DNA of 64,000 nucleotides, from NCBI RefSeq assembly GCF_024704835.1, contig NZ_JAMXBE010000009.1, positions 154,779 through 218,778 of the forward strand. The letters run 5' to 3'. Below are positions 23,572 to 33,446 of the stretch, piece by piece. The translations under genes were made by a program, and so were the position numbers. The stretch comes from Parapedobacter tibetensis (GTDB lineage Bacteria > Bacteroidota > Bacteroidia > Sphingobacteriales > Sphingobacteriaceae). Every line of letters starts with the position of its first letter. The stretch's first letter is position 1. A model generated the notes under the pieces. The model worked only from the letters and a program-made list of their open reading frames with translations. It had not been told where the DNA came from and did no database searches.

Positions 23572-26500
23572 ATGGATGTTCAACCAAAACATACTGTGTT
23601 ATTACAGCGAGGCCGTTGTCTTACCGTTGTGCTCCTCCTACTCATCTACATTTCGGTAAGCGCCCAATCTTCCTGGCCGTCTGTTACGTTCACGGGAAAA
23701 GAAGTGCCATTACTAACGGTATTTCAGGCTATTAAGGAACAGACGGGGTATCGCATATTTGCCAATAAGGACTTAGTTAAGGAGGCCCAACGGGTTACCT
23801 GCGCTGTGCGCAATATGCCCTTACCTGAATTTCTCGACCTGGTGTTCCGTAACCAGAATCTTGCCTACGAAATCAGTAACAAAACAATTTTTCTGAAAGC
23901 GAAACCGCCCGTTTCCACGCCTGAACACCCTGGCGAACCGGCAATGATCAAAGGAACGGTGAAGAATGAAGTTGGTTTGCCCATTACACCCGCGAGTGTG
24001 ACACTACAACCACTGGAAAGGGGTGCGGTTACAAGCGAGCAGGGCGAATACTATTTTGCAAATCTGCCTGAAGGATTTTATACCCTCCGGGTTTCTTGTA
24101 TAGGATACGGAAGGAATGAACGAGAAGTATATGTCGGGAAAACCGGCACGTTGTACATTGATTTCGTGCTCAGCGAAGCGTCCAATCAACTGGAGGAGGT
24201 TGTGGTGAGCAGTGGATACCAAACATTCTCCGTAAAAAGGAGTACCGGAGCGTATGCAAAGCCGGATATGAAAATGCTCAAGGATAGAACAACGTCAATG
24301 AATATTCTGCAACGCCTTGATGGGCTAGTTCCCGGACTTACCGTGAACAACGCACCTTCCGCTTCCGGTACCCCGCTGCTGATCCGGGGACTTACGTCCA
24401 TCAATAGTGACAAATCGCCGCTCATCGTAGTAGATGGCGTGCCGTTGGATAACGTAAATACGCTGAATCCTCAGGATCTCGAGGATGTAACGGTATTGAA
24501 AGATGCTTCGGCGGCTTCTATATGGGGTGCGAGAGCAGCCAATGGAGTGATTGTTATTACTACGAAGAAGGGCAACCGTAATGAAAAACTCTCGATCGGA
24601 TACGATGGCTTCGTGAACTTCCAAGGGCGTCCGGATACTGATTATTACCCGGTGCTCAACAGCAGGCAATTCATCCAAGCTGCTGAAGATATCTTTATGC
24701 CGAACCTGTATCCATGGAATACGGTGAGCGCTTATACGGGTTTGGGATCCATGGGCGTGCCGCCACACAACGTTATCTTGTATAACCACCATCGCGGGCT
24801 TATTTCCGATTCGCAGGCAGCCGCTGCCTTAGACGCCCTGGCATCCATCAGCAATATTCAACAGATCCGGGATATCTGGTACCGTCCCGCCATGTTAACG
24901 AATCATACGCTTTCCGTTCGCGGAGGAGGAGAATCTTATGGCATCTATGGTTCGCTTGCTTACACCGGAACGCAAAGCAACAGGCCGGGTGAGCAGGATA
25001 ACACCTATAAAATAAATGTCCGGCAGGACTACAACCCGAACAAGCGCCTTGGACTCTTCCTGATTACCGACCTGACCAATGTTACCACAAGCGCCCCGAG
25101 AAATATAGCAGTGGACAACCGCTTCCTACCCTACCAGTTGTTCAGGGATGCAGCAGGTAATCCGCTTTCCATTCCTTACGTGAAAAACCTTTCAGATTCA
25201 ACCCGGAATGCATTTGAGGAAAAATCCGGAATCAACCTCAATTACAACCCGGTTCAAGAGACCCAATACGGTTATACTAAGGGTGACCAGCTCACCGCAA
25301 GGATCACTGCCGGTGTTACAGCAAGGCTTCTTGACGGGCTATCCTTTACAGGCGTATATGGCATGTTCAGAGCCGTGGAGAAAAACCGTTCGTATGACGA
25401 TAGCCGCAGCCACATGGTTCGAAACGAAGCCGTTCAGTTTACCCTACCGGCTACTTCAACACAACCACCTGTGTACCATCTTCCTGTAACCGGTGGCAGG
25501 TATGCATTTGGCTATGCCATGCAACGCAACTGGACTGTGCGTAACCAATTTGCTTACGAACGATCGTGGAACGATAATGAACACCAGCTTTCCCTGCTGG
25601 CAGGGCAAGAGTCGCAAGAACAATTAGTGGAAGGCAGCCAATCGCTTATACGTGGTTACAATGAACTTCTTCAAACTTACCCCGCCATTGATTACGCGAC
25701 GCTTTCCACTGCCGGACTAGCCAACCCCGTAATGCCCAACAGCGGTTCGCGAAGTTTGCTTGCGGCGACGACACTCTTCGGTAATACAGAATCGCGTGTG
25801 CGATTCCTTTCTTACTATGGCAATATGGGCTATACGTTCCGCAGCCGTTATACACTCAGTGGCAGCATTCGGATAGATCAGTCCAACCTGTTTGGCAAGG
25901 ATCGCTCCGCTCAAAATAAACCTGTATGGAGTATTGGCGGGCGGTGGGATATAGATTCCGAGTCTTTTATGGAACAATCTGTATTTAATTACCTCTCACT
26001 ACGGACTTCTTACGGACTTACGGGAAACTCACCCGCTCCAGGTACCGCCGCTTCTTATGATATTCTGCAGGCTCAGTCTGGCAGTACATTGCCTGGTAAT
26101 ACCGGTCTCTCGATTGTAACGCCCGCTAATTCGGCCCTTACGTGGGAAAGCACGCGCACATTAAACTTGGGACTTGATTTTGGCGTGTTGAAAGGTAACA
26201 GACTCAGTGGCTCCATCGACTTCTATTCCAAACATACCGAAAATTTGATCGGTCTTCTAGAGTTGAACCCATTATCGGGCTATAGCACTGTCATCGGTAA
26301 TTTCGGGAACATGCGAAACAGTGGCGTTGAAGTTTCAGCGCGTCATGTTGCTAACTGGGGGCAATTCCGGTGGACCAATCAACTGGTATTGGCTTACAAC
26401 CGTAATCAGATTACCCAACTGAACCAATCAACCCTTATCGCTACAGGAGCGCAGAAAGCAAGCGCTACGTATGTGGCCGGTCATCCGGCATTCGCTGTTT

Positions 26501-27216
26501 TCGCTTATGATTTTGTAGGATTGGACAATATGGGCGATCCACTCATCAACCTGCAGGGCGGTCAACAAACCAAGGATAGAAACACCGCCCTACCCGATGA
26601 TGTATTGTACATGGGCACCTATCAACCGGTGTGGAATGGCGGGCTGTCAACCATTTTTGCGTTGGGTAATATTGAACTATCGGCAAATCTGATATATAAT
26701 TTCGGCAATGTGATGCGCAGGGATGTGAACGGGTTTTACGGGGGCAACGGACTGATTCCTATCAGTTTCAATAACGCGTTACAAAGCGGCGATCTTCGTT
26801 TCCGGAGTGGTAATGTGCATGCTGAATTCGCCGAAAGATGGATGCAGCCCGGCGATGAACTGATTACAAATGTTCCGTCTTGGGTGCCTACGAACAGCGT
26901 TAATGAAAGTCGCCGTGACGTACGGTACTATACCCAAGGTGATATCAATGTGGTGAGCGCGGCTTTTGTAAAACTGCGGGATGCAGCGCTTTCCTATGAT
27001 CTTCCAAGGACGCTTGTGTCGCACGTGAAATTGCAGGGCGTAAGGCTGCGTCTTCAAGTAGCTAATGTGATGCTGTGGAAAGCCAACCGATATGATATTG
27101 ATCCTGAATTTCAGGACGCTTCCGGCGGCAGTACAGCGGGAATACTCTCAGGTGGAATTCGCTATATGCGTGCCAATCAGGGAACGATTACCGCCGGTTT
27201 AAGTATCCTTTTTTAG
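23572..27216 (+). CDS. SusC/RagA-family TonB-linked outer-membrane receptor (with STN domain)
   Basis: 1214 residues. Signal segment (LTVVLLLLIYISVSA-Q), an N-terminal STN domain (about 40-110: LLTVFQAIKEQTGYRIFANK), a carboxypeptidase-like CNA_B domain (IKGTVKNEVGLPITPASVTL), the TonB-box/plug region (EEVVVSSGYQ; TPLLIRGLTSINSDKSPLIV; VDGVPLD; VLKDASAASIWGARAANGVI) and a C-terminal barrel ending in an aromatic-terminated strand (GLSILF). It imports a ligand, typically an oligosaccharide or peptide, across the outer membrane with SusD as lid. The STN domain fits signalling to FecR and the sigma factor. Bases 23481-23571 contain no gene. Confidence 0.95.
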   Translation: MDVQPKHTVLLQRGRCLTVVLLLLIYISVSAQSSWPSVTFTGKEVPLLTVFQAIKEQTGYRIFANKDLVKEAQRVTCAVRNMPLPEFLDLVFRNQNLAYEISNKTIFLKAKPPVSTPEHPGEPAMIKGTVKNEVGLPITPASVTLQPLERGAVTSEQGEYYFANLPEGFYTLRVSCIGYGRNEREVYVGKTGTLYIDFVLSEASNQLEEVVVSSGYQTFSVKRSTGAYAKPDMKMLKDRTTSMNILQRLDGLVPGLTVNNAPSASGTPLLIRGLTSINSDKSPLIVVDGVPLDNVNTLNPQDLEDVTVLKDASAASIWGARAANGVIVITTKKGNRNEKLSIGYDGFVNFQGRPDTDYYPVLNSRQFIQAAEDIFMPNLYPWNTVSAYTGLGSMGVPPHNVILYNHHRGLISDSQAAAALDALASISNIQQIRDIWYRPAMLTNHTLSVRGGGESYGIYGSLAYTGTQSNRPGEQDNTYKINVRQDYNPNKRLGLFLITDLTNVTTSAPRNIAVDNRFLPYQLFRDAAGNPLSIPYVKNLSDSTRNAFEEKSGINLNYNPVQETQYGYTKGDQLTARITAGVTARLLDGLSFTGVYGMFRAVEKNRSYDDSRSHMVRNEAVQFTLPATSTQPPVYHLPVTGGRYAFGYAMQRNWTVRNQFAYERSWNDNEHQLSLLAGQESQEQLVEGSQSLIRGYNELLQTYPAIDYATLSTAGLANPVMPNSGSRSLLAATTLFGNTESRVRFLSYYGNMGYTFRSRYTLSGSIRIDQSNLFGKDRSAQNKPVWSIGGRWDIDSESFMEQSVFNYLSLRTSYGLTGNSPAPGTAASYDILQAQSGSTLPGNTGLSIVTPANSALTWESTRTLNLGLDFGVLKGNRLSGSIDFYSKHTENLIGLLELNPLSGYSTVIGNFGNMRNSGVEVSARHVANWGQFRWTNQLVLAYNRNQITQLNQSTLIATGAQKASATYVAGHPAFAVFAYDFVGLDNMGDPLINLQGGQQTKDRNTALPDDVLYMGTYQPVWNGGLSTIFALGNIELSANLIYNFGNVMRRDVNGFYGGNGLIPISFNNALQSGDLRFRSGNVHAEFAERWMQPGDELITNVPSWVPTNSVNESRRDVRYYTQGDINVVSAAFVKLRDAALSYDLPRTLVSHVKLQGVRLRLQVANVMLWKANRYDIDPEFQDASGGSTAGILSGGIRYMRANQGTITAGLSILF

Positions 27217-27251
27217 TCTACATATGTAAACCATAACAAAAATATGAACGA

Positions 27252-28682
27252 ATGACACCATATAAATTTGCTCCGGCCTTGCTGCTCTTCTTGGTTGTTG
27301 GCATGGGCTGCAAGAAGAGTTTCCTCGAAGTTTTGCCTAAGGGAAAAGTGATTGCGACCAGCTTCAAGGATTATGAGTTGCTTTTGAACAACCCAAACCT
27401 GCGGCATGTGGGCGCCGCTGCGCAGCTCATGCTGGGAGATGAAGTAACTTCAGAAGAACCCTATTACAGCGCACTCACATTGCCTGAGCAACGGCTTTTC
27501 ACCTGGAACGATCAAATCTACCAGCCCGATGAAGATAATCCAGAGATCACTGGCCCCATGCAAAGCATCTACACCTATAACAAGATTATCAACGAAGTGA
27601 TGGATACGCCAGACGGAACGCTCCAACAGAAAAGGATGATACGGGCTGAAGCGCTCGCGGGACGCGCCTGGACCTATTTTCTGCTGATCAACTACTATGG
27701 GAAACCTTATCAGCAAGCTACTGCTGCCACTGATCCGGGTTTCCCAATTATTACCACAGCGGATATTACGGCCAATCAGTTCAGCAGAGCCTCTGTACAG
27801 GACGTATATGACCTCATTATCGACGATCTGGAAGAAGCGCTGCCGGATTTATCTGCTCAGGTTTTTCACCGCCTCCGCATGAGTAAACCTGCCGCACAAG
27901 CCCTGCTTGGAAAAGTATATGTCTTTATGCAACGGCATGAAGAAGCCCTGCCGCTCCTTGATTCGGCATTGCAAGGGCTTGCAACGGCGCAGGTTCCGAT
28001 ACAACTCTATGATTACAACAAAACATTTGCTCCGGATGGCATATTTATGCCAATTGATGTATTCGGACCGCTCTATCCGGTAACAACAGAAAATGAAGAA
28101 GTCGTGTACCTGCGGCAGTTTTCGAATTTCCATGTTTTGCAAAACACCCTCCAAGTAAGTGGTGAAACAATGGCCTTGTATGACCCTTCAGATCTGCGGC
28201 TACTACTTTATTCGAACACGCCTTTCCCCACCGGTTCGCCTTTCCAAGCAGGAGCCCAACGCAGAACAGCGCCGAGTATCGTCCCTTTCGGCGTGGTACT
28301 TCCAGAAATATACCTGCTGATAGCGGAATGCAAAGCAAGAAAAGATGACCTAGCGGGTGCGGCAATGGCACTAGCGCAACTGCGGAACCACCGGATGCCA
28401 CCTGCTGATGCAGAAGTGCCGCCGGAAGTGGGGGTAGAAAAAACGCGGTTGTTGCAGTTTATCATGCATGAACGCCTGCGTGAATTCGCCGGGTTGGGAT
28501 TCCGTTGGTTTGATATGAGAAGACTCACTGTGGATCCGGTGTTTGAGGATATTACTTCTTCACACACGTTGTATCATCAAGACGGCACCACTACGGTTTA
28601 CCAACTTCGCCCTGAGCGGCTGGTACTCAAGATTCCACCCAAGATACTCATTGCTAATCCGGGTATGGAAGATAATCCATGA
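27252..28682 (+). CDS. SusD/RagB-family nutrient-binding lipoprotein
   Basis: 476 residues with a lipobox (FAPALLLFLVVGMGC, Cys20). The pattern is SusD-like: SFLEVLPKGKVIATSFKDYE near the N-terminus, TPR-like helices in the middle (MIRAEALAGRAWTYFLLINY, RMSKPAAQALLGKVYVFMQR) and the C-terminal RLREFAGLGFRWFDMRRL motif. It forms the surface lid over the SusC barrel and captures the substrate. No glycosidase or peptidase is present in this locus, so the substrate cannot be guessed. It follows susC by 35 bases. Confidence 0.9.
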   Translation: MTPYKFAPALLLFLVVGMGCKKSFLEVLPKGKVIATSFKDYELLLNNPNLRHVGAAAQLMLGDEVTSEEPYYSALTLPEQRLFTWNDQIYQPDEDNPEITGPMQSIYTYNKIINEVMDTPDGTLQQKRMIRAEALAGRAWTYFLLINYYGKPYQQATAATDPGFPIITTADITANQFSRASVQDVYDLIIDDLEEALPDLSAQVFHRLRMSKPAAQALLGKVYVFMQRHEEALPLLDSALQGLATAQVPIQLYDYNKTFAPDGIFMPIDVFGPLYPVTTENEEVVYLRQFSNFHVLQNTLQVSGETMALYDPSDLRLLLYSNTPFPTGSPFQAGAQRRTAPSIVPFGVVLPEIYLLIAECKARKDDLAGAAMALAQLRNHRMPPADAEVPPEVGVEKTRLLQFIMHERLREFAGLGFRWFDMRRLTVDPVFEDITSSHTLYHQDGTTTVYQLRPERLVLKIPPKILIANPGMEDNP

Positions 28683-28723
28683 TTTAATATTGAATATTGA
28701 ATAATAAACTATAAAAGAAAAAG

Positions 28724-30004
28724 ATGATGAAGAATATTAACTATGCAATATTGGTTTTGTTGAGCTGTTTCACATTGTCGGTTGTGGCCCAAGAACAGAA
28801 CGCGCTAATGGAACAGTTGAAGCATATGAGCAAAGAAAGCGATCCGGAGAAGGCGGGCGTTTTAATGAACAAAATCATTGCAGAAAACAATTTAGACGCA
28901 GTTAAGGATGCAGGCACTATGGATATGTTGAACGGGACGGTAGCGATTGCCTTTCTCCGCAAACGTCGGTACGATGAATTTAAAAAATACATAGGCGAGA
29001 TACAGAGCAGGTTCAATCAGACATCCTATATGAATATGGGTGCAACTATACTTTTGAACGATAGTATTGATACGAAGATCGCCGAACGAATTGCCCTGGA
29101 AACCCTCGATCTTTACTATTCCTATAAAGATGATCCTGCTGCAAGGCCCGCAGAAACCTCCGCAGCCGATTGGAATCGATTCATGAATTTTGCGCAGTAT
29201 CCGTATTATGATACGTATGCCACGGCGCTCTTCGCGAATGGTAAAATGAAGCAAGCGCTCTCGTACCAAGAGAAATCATTCGATGGCCCTCCGGAAGATG
29301 GACTTCCTTCTGCCATAGCGCGCTATGCTCGTTTGCTGACACTGAATCGACAGGAAGAAAAAGCATACGATCTGTTGCTTGCCATGGTACGTAGAGGCAA
29401 GTCTACCGCAAACATGAATGCGCAATTGAAAGATCTCTATGTCCACAAACATGGCTCCATAGCGGGATTTGACGAACGTTTCAACGAGTGGCAGCAAGGT
29501 GTCCAATCAACCCTGAAAGAAGAGCTCCGAGCCAGCATGTTGGATACCGTAGCGCCGGGTTTCAGTTTGTTTGACCTGAATGGAAATAACGTATCCTTAT
29601 CAGACTACCGAGGAAAAGTAGTGGTGATTGATTTCTGGGCCACATGGTGCGTACCATGCCTAGCATCCTTTCCTGCGATGCAAAAAATGGTGGAAGGCCA
29701 CCCCGAGGTGGTTTTTCTGTTTATCGCTACAATGGAAAAACAGGAAGGCGCATTGCAGCGGGTAAAATCATTTATGGAAGATAAGAAATACCCTTTTCAT
29801 GTGCTGATGGATGAGCAGATACCCGGTAAACCAGGTAAGTATGAGGTGGTTTCGGCATACAAACCCAACGGTATTCCTGCAAAAGCAGTGATTGACGGCA
29901 AGGGAAGGTTGCGCTTTTTTAACACAGGATTCTCTACTGACTCGGAGCTGATTAATGAACTGGAGGCGATGATTGAGCTTGCAAAGTTACCGCCAAGCAT
30001 GTAA
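28724..30004 (+). CDS. TlpA-family periplasmic thioredoxin
   Basis: 426 residues (a second ATG follows immediately). Signal peptide MKNINYAILVLLSCFTLSVV-A-Q, a helical N-terminal region of about 270 residues with TPR-like pairs, then a TlpA/ResA thioredoxin domain: APGFSLFDLNGNNVSLSDYR, GKVVVIDFWATWCVPCLASF (CxxC at about 307), and cis-Pro segment KPNGIPAKAVIDGKGR. It is probably a periplasmic disulfide reductase. Thioredoxins of this layout often close SusCD operons in Sphingobacteriaceae; the functional link is unclear. Bases 30005-30111 show nothing. Confidence 0.85.
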   Translation: MMKNINYAILVLLSCFTLSVVAQEQNALMEQLKHMSKESDPEKAGVLMNKIIAENNLDAVKDAGTMDMLNGTVAIAFLRKRRYDEFKKYIGEIQSRFNQTSYMNMGATILLNDSIDTKIAERIALETLDLYYSYKDDPAARPAETSAADWNRFMNFAQYPYYDTYATALFANGKMKQALSYQEKSFDGPPEDGLPSAIARYARLLTLNRQEEKAYDLLLAMVRRGKSTANMNAQLKDLYVHKHGSIAGFDERFNEWQQGVQSTLKEELRASMLDTVAPGFSLFDLNGNNVSLSDYRGKVVVIDFWATWCVPCLASFPAMQKMVEGHPEVVFLFIATMEKQEGALQRVKSFMEDKKYPFHVLMDEQIPGKPGKYEVVSAYKPNGIPAKAVIDGKGRLRFFNTGFSTDSELINELEAMIELAKLPPSM

Positions 30005-30111
30005 ACTAGCGGAACTACACGGCCTGCTTAGGCTTACAATGCCCTTGGTATAGCGCTCAAGGAGCACGAAGTTTGGGAAGAGCCCCCGAGGGAAAAGCGA
30101 TAACAACCTCA

Positions 30112-30882
30112 CTATGAGCTACGGGAGTAACTATCCAGTGCTATAATCTCTTTTTTATACGCTGGTGGTAGTATCGCATTTTTTAGAAATGATTTCACCC
30201 GGATGATCCGGCTGAGTTTATACAATTTCAGCATGATCGCTGCAAAAGGATTCTTGCCAAGGTCTAATAATTCATTTACCTTTTCAGGAACCAAAAGTCT
30301 TTGCGTCTGTTTTAAAATCAGGAATCTGAACCAGCCTAAGTGCTTTTGATATTGTTTGTAAAGGTCTTTGGTGAAATTGCCACTCAATAGGTTTTCATGT
30401 AGTGCTGATGTTCTCATAAGCAGCCATTGCTGATAGTTTGGAGGCAGATCTTTAACTAGCATGCGCGATCCCATCCGGTGAAAAACGTTAAATACTTCCT
30501 CTTTTTCGATTGTACTTAATTTCCTTTCCAGTAACTCATAGGATCGTATGGAATAATCGATCAACATGAACAACACATCACGGTATGCCCAATCAGGGAT
30601 GCTTTTGCCGCGTTGATTTTCAACTCCTTTATGGATAGCCGATATCTTATCAATGGCATGCATGGCATCATCATAGTCGGAGAAGACGATCTGACGCGCA
30701 TAGGAAACGGTGGAGAATAACCGCTTAAGGGGATCAGAAGGAAGACGCCCCGTGAAATAAAGCCAGTCAACCGCTTTATTCAAAGCAAACTCTGCAGATG
30801 CCCCTGCAAAGATCAACAGGATGGTATCTCCGTTCCCCCAAATCCGGCGAACTACTGAATCTTTACTCACAAAATTCTCCAT
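30112..30882 (-). CDS. MpaB-family (DUF2236) oxygenase-like protein
   Basis: 256 residues from MENFVSKDSVVRRIWGNGDT (an extension to 30915 is less likely). Family marks are the opening 'VRRIWGnGDtiLLIFAGASAEFAL', the YARQIVFSDYDDAMHAIDKI segment, WAYRDVLFMLIDYSIRSYE and WLLMRTSALHENLL. DUF2236/MpaB proteins are helical, some bind haem, and fungal MpaB cleaves an isoprenoid chain; bacterial members are largely uncharacterised. It diverges from the membrane-protein/wHTH operon. Confidence 0.7.
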   Translation of the reverse strand: MENFVSKDSVVRRIWGNGDTILLIFAGASAEFALNKAVDWLYFTGRLPSDPLKRLFSTVSYARQIVFSDYDDAMHAIDKISAIHKGVENQRGKSIPDWAYRDVLFMLIDYSIRSYELLERKLSTIEKEEVFNVFHRMGSRMLVKDLPPNYQQWLLMRTSALHENLLSGNFTKDLYKQYQKHLGWFRFLILKQTQRLLVPEKVNELLDLGKNPFAAIMLKLYKLSRIIRVKSFLKNAILPPAYKKEIIALDSYSRSS

Positions 30883-30942
30883 ACGTTTTTCCTCCTCTAC
30901 TCCCGGCCCTATCAATATTTCTTAAAATAATTCCGCTAAACA

Positions 30943-30973
30943 TTTGCAAATTTAAAACTTCTATTTAACTTTG
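30943..30973 (+). promoter_or_regulatory. Canonical promoter of the membrane-protein/wHTH operon
   Basis: TTTG 30943-30946, 19-base spacer, TAACTTTG 30966-30973: both elements exact. The start codon at 30993 follows about 13 bases after the expected start point. Confidence 0.7.
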
Positions 30974-30992
30974 AAAAAAAAAGTACTTTTAA

Positions 30993-31619
30993 ATGAAAGA
31001 AGAAAAAGACTACGCCCGGGATATCGCTGAGATACGTTCCATGATGGAGCGCACGTCGAAATTTCTGTCGCTCTCAGGCTGGGCGGGCATTATGGCCGGT
31101 ATTTATGCACTCACAGGAGCCTGGTTGGCCTATAAGCTCTTCTATTTTAATCCTGATGAAATTGTTTATACTACCGTAGCATCAGGAGATTGGTCTATCA
31201 CGCTCATGAAATTAATTGTCCTGGCGCTGGCAATATTGGTGCTGGCAATAGGCACAGCTGTTTTTCTTTCTTACAAAAAGGCCAATAAGCGACGTGAAAA
31301 GGTATGGAATGCCACCTCAAGGAGGATGCTGGTTCATATGTCCGTTCCACTGGTGGTATGTGGTCTGCTGATCCTTGTGTTGATCTCCAAAGGTTTGATT
31401 GGCTTAATTGCCCCCTTTACACTGATATTTTACGGCCTTGCATTGTATAATGCCAGCAAATTCACCTTTGGAGAGGTGAAAGCGTTAGGGCTTACCGAGA
31501 TTGGGCTTGGCCTTATCAGCACATACTTCATTGGTTATGGCCTATTATTCTGGGCGATAGGCTTTGGACTGCTGCATATTATTTATGGCATTTATATCCA
31601 TTACAGGTACGAACGGTGA
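30993..31619 (+). CDS. Hypothetical membrane protein, partner of a wHTH regulator
   Basis: 208 residues. A charged N-terminal segment (KEEKDYARDIAEIRSMMERT) precedes five to six hydrophobic helices (e.g. GWAGIMAGIYALTGAWLAYK, LIVLALAILVLAIGTAVFLS, MSVPLVVCGLLILVLISKGL). The stop codon overlaps the GTG start of the DNA-binding gene. Pairs of a multi-helix protein with a short wHTH regulator are common in Bacteroidota, and the membrane protein may sense or modulate the regulator; this is inference. The promoter is at 30943-30973. Confidence 0.7.
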   Translation: MKEEKDYARDIAEIRSMMERTSKFLSLSGWAGIMAGIYALTGAWLAYKLFYFNPDEIVYTTVASGDWSITLMKLIVLALAILVLAIGTAVFLSYKKANKRREKVWNATSRRMLVHMSVPLVVCGLLILVLISKGLIGLIAPFTLIFYGLALYNASKFTFGEVKALGLTEIGLGLISTYFIGYGLLFWAIGFGLLHIIYGIYIHYRYER

Positions 31620-31915
31620 AGATATCCATTGAAGGTTTTCATAAAGCATTCGAAAGCAGAATCAGGCTTGGGATTATGTCGGCATTGGCTGTCAATGATA
31701 AGCTCAGTTTTAATGAACTGAAAGAATATCTCGACTTGACCGACGGCAATCTGGCAAGCCACCTGAAAGCCCTAGAAAAAGAGAGATTTATTGGTGTGAA
31801 CAAATCATTTGTGGGCCGGAAACCCAATACCAGTTATTTTACCACTAAAGAGGGCATGAACGCATTTGACAATCACTTGAAAGCATTGGAAAATTTAATT
31901 AAATCGCGGAAATAG
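31616..31915 (+). CDS. Winged-helix transcriptional regulator (ArsR/MarR-like, DUF4062-free short form)
   Basis: 99 residues, starting at GTG overlapping the previous stop (GTGA). The wing-helix domain is complete: FESRIRLGIMSALAVNDKLS, FNELKEYLDLTDGNLASHLK (recognition helix), ALEKERFIGVNKSFVGRKPN (wing), then TSYFTTKEGMNAFDNHLKAL. These one-domain regulators bind DNA as dimers in the cytoplasm. Translational coupling suggests that it acts with the membrane protein encoded just before it, perhaps controlling its own operon. Confidence 0.85.
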   Translation: MKISIEGFHKAFESRIRLGIMSALAVNDKLSFNELKEYLDLTDGNLASHLKALEKERFIGVNKSFVGRKPNTSYFTTKEGMNAFDNHLKALENLIKSRK

Positions 31916-32010
31916 TCCTGAAGAAACGCATAAAAAAAATTTACCCATACACTTTTAATTTCAAAATTATTTCAACTAACACAGCAAAATCAAGAAGATT
32001 TAGCCTGATA

Positions 32011-32148
32011 CTATGCAATAATATCAATCAAATAATACAACAGGCCTATAAAGATCAGTATAGTTATCGCAAAATATGTCCTGTTCTTACTGAACCAGAA
32101 TTGCAGACTGAAAGACTTAGCCAGTTTCCCAGCTTTTCTTGTGTGCAA
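32011..32148 (-). CDS. Possible 45-residue single-helix membrane peptide
   Basis: From a TTG at 32148, overlapping the end of the HxlR gene in another frame, the minus strand reads HTRKAGKLAKSFSLQFWFSK then NRTYFAITILIFIGLLYYLI-DIIA before TAG. The basic N-terminus plus one clean helix fits a small membrane protein, and it would be translationally coupled to the regulator. The weak start codon and short length make this uncertain. Positions 31916-32010 hold nothing else. Confidence 0.3.
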   Translation of the reverse strand: MHTRKAGKLAKSFSLQFWFSKNRTYFAITILIFIGLLYYLIDIIA

Positions 32149-32482
32149 CGCCCCAGTGTTCCAACTGCTGCCAGATGGGAATGAGGGACTGAGCGCTGCC
32201 TGTAAGCCGGTAATCTACCCGCGGTGGCACTTCGGCATAAACGGTTCTTTCAACCAACCCATCCCGCTCCAGTTCCTGTAGGTGCAGCGTTAGCATACGA
32301 TCTGTAATACCAGGAATGATTTTTTTTAGTTCACTGAAACGCAGTGTCCTTTTTTCCAATTTATACAGGATGATTAATTTCCACCGGCCGCCCAGCAGAT
32401 CAATGGCATACATCATCCCGCAGAAGTCTATCAGTTTTTCCCGATTGATATTGTTGGTGGATGTGATTTTCCGCTTGCTCAT
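32117..32482 (-). CDS. HxlR-family transcriptional regulator
   Basis: 121 residues, a winged helix of the HxlR type: MMYAIDLLGGRWKLIILYKL, RTLRFSELKKIIPGITDRML, TLHLQELERDGLVERTVYAE, then VPPRVDYRLTGSAQSLIPIW and HWG. Family members bind DNA as dimers and often control the divergent oxidoreductase gene in response to electrophiles or quinones through an N-terminal Cys (here in FCGMM). The divergent quinone-reductase-like gene starts 106 bases away, matching that arrangement. Confidence 0.9.
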   Translation of the reverse strand: MSKRKITSTNNINREKLIDFCGMMYAIDLLGGRWKLIILYKLEKRTLRFSELKKIIPGITDRMLTLHLQELERDGLVERTVYAEVPPRVDYRLTGSAQSLIPIWQQLEHWGVAHKKSWETG

Positions 32483-32587
32483 TACTTACATTTTTGTGTG
32501 CCTCTTACAATTCGCTGTACATTAGCAAATATAGTGATCAATAAATACTTTCGCCCTCAGTTTATTGAATGCACAATTATCATCAGT

Positions 32588-33256
32588 ATGAAAACGCTCA
32601 TTATATACACGCACCCGGAGCCTCAGAGCATGAACGGGGCCATGTTTACTACCGCTGTGGATACGCTTACCCAAGCGGGCCATGAAGTACAGGTATCCGA
32701 CCTGTATGCGATGCAGTTTAATCCTGTTTCAGACCGGGCTAACTTTACGAGTATACACGATCCTGCCTTCTACAAACAACAACTGGAAGAGATCTATGCA
32801 ACCCGAGTAAACGGGTTTGCACCCAGCATCGAAGAAGAGCAACGAAAGGTGGAATGGTGTGACCTCATGATTTGGCAGTTTCCGCTGTGGTGGTTCAGTG
32901 CGCCCGCCATTTTAAAAGGATGGGTAGACCGTGTGTTTGCCATGGGCCGTTTTTACGGCCAAGGCCATATTTATGAAACAGGTTTTTTCCATGATAAAAA
33001 AGCCCTACTCTCACTCACTACTGGTGGTGGGGAAGCCGACTATGTACAAGGTGGTCTTAATGGCGATCTCGCCGGGATACTACGGCCATTGCATCGGGGG
33101 ATTTTAGAATTTACTGGATTTTCCGTACTGCGTCCCCATGTAGTTTACGGACCGGCTAGGCAATCAGCTGAAGAGCGCGCTCATGAACTGGAGGCATGGA
33201 AAACCCGGTTAATCCATATTATTGATGAATCACCCATCGGTATTGGGGCCTATTAA
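32588..33256 (+). CDS. NAD(P)H-dependent flavin oxidoreductase (MdaB/KefF type)
   Basis: 222 residues from MKTLIIYTHPEPQSMNGAMF; an ATG 90 bases upstream gives an unnatural extension. It is a flavodoxin-like fold (Flavodoxin_2) with the FMN/FAD phosphate loop THPEPQSMN, the WCDLMIWQFPLWWFSAPAIL segment and KALLSLTTGGGEADYVQGG. These cytoplasmic enzymes reduce quinones by two electrons using NAD(P)H. A near-consensus -7 box (tactttcg, 32547-32554) lies upstream. It is probably repressed or activated by the divergent HxlR protein. Confidence 0.85.
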   Translation: MKTLIIYTHPEPQSMNGAMFTTAVDTLTQAGHEVQVSDLYAMQFNPVSDRANFTSIHDPAFYKQQLEEIYATRVNGFAPSIEEEQRKVEWCDLMIWQFPLWWFSAPAILKGWVDRVFAMGRFYGQGHIYETGFFHDKKALLSLTTGGGEADYVQGGLNGDLAGILRPLHRGILEFTGFSVLRPHVVYGPARQSAEERAHELEAWKTRLIHIIDESPIGIGAY

Positions 33257-33446
33257 AAATATTAAAAAAGAGCTACGGGCAACCCTGCTTTAATTTAATA
33301 CGCTTTATGGTTATAACTTGGCCATGATGTCCAGCATCAGCGCCCACATCAGTGATGTCTTATTCTATTGATCAAGTCTTTCTTATTCATGGAAGAATGA
33401 TCGCATCAAACTAAAAGCGGTCAATATTAAAGTGGATAGCTTGATA

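Noticed and set aside
23615..23623. Third copy of the sigma/fecR shared element near the susC start
   Set aside because: Only GTTGTCTTA matches; the TTAGAGATTTC block is absent at the required distance and the site lies inside the signal-peptide coding region.
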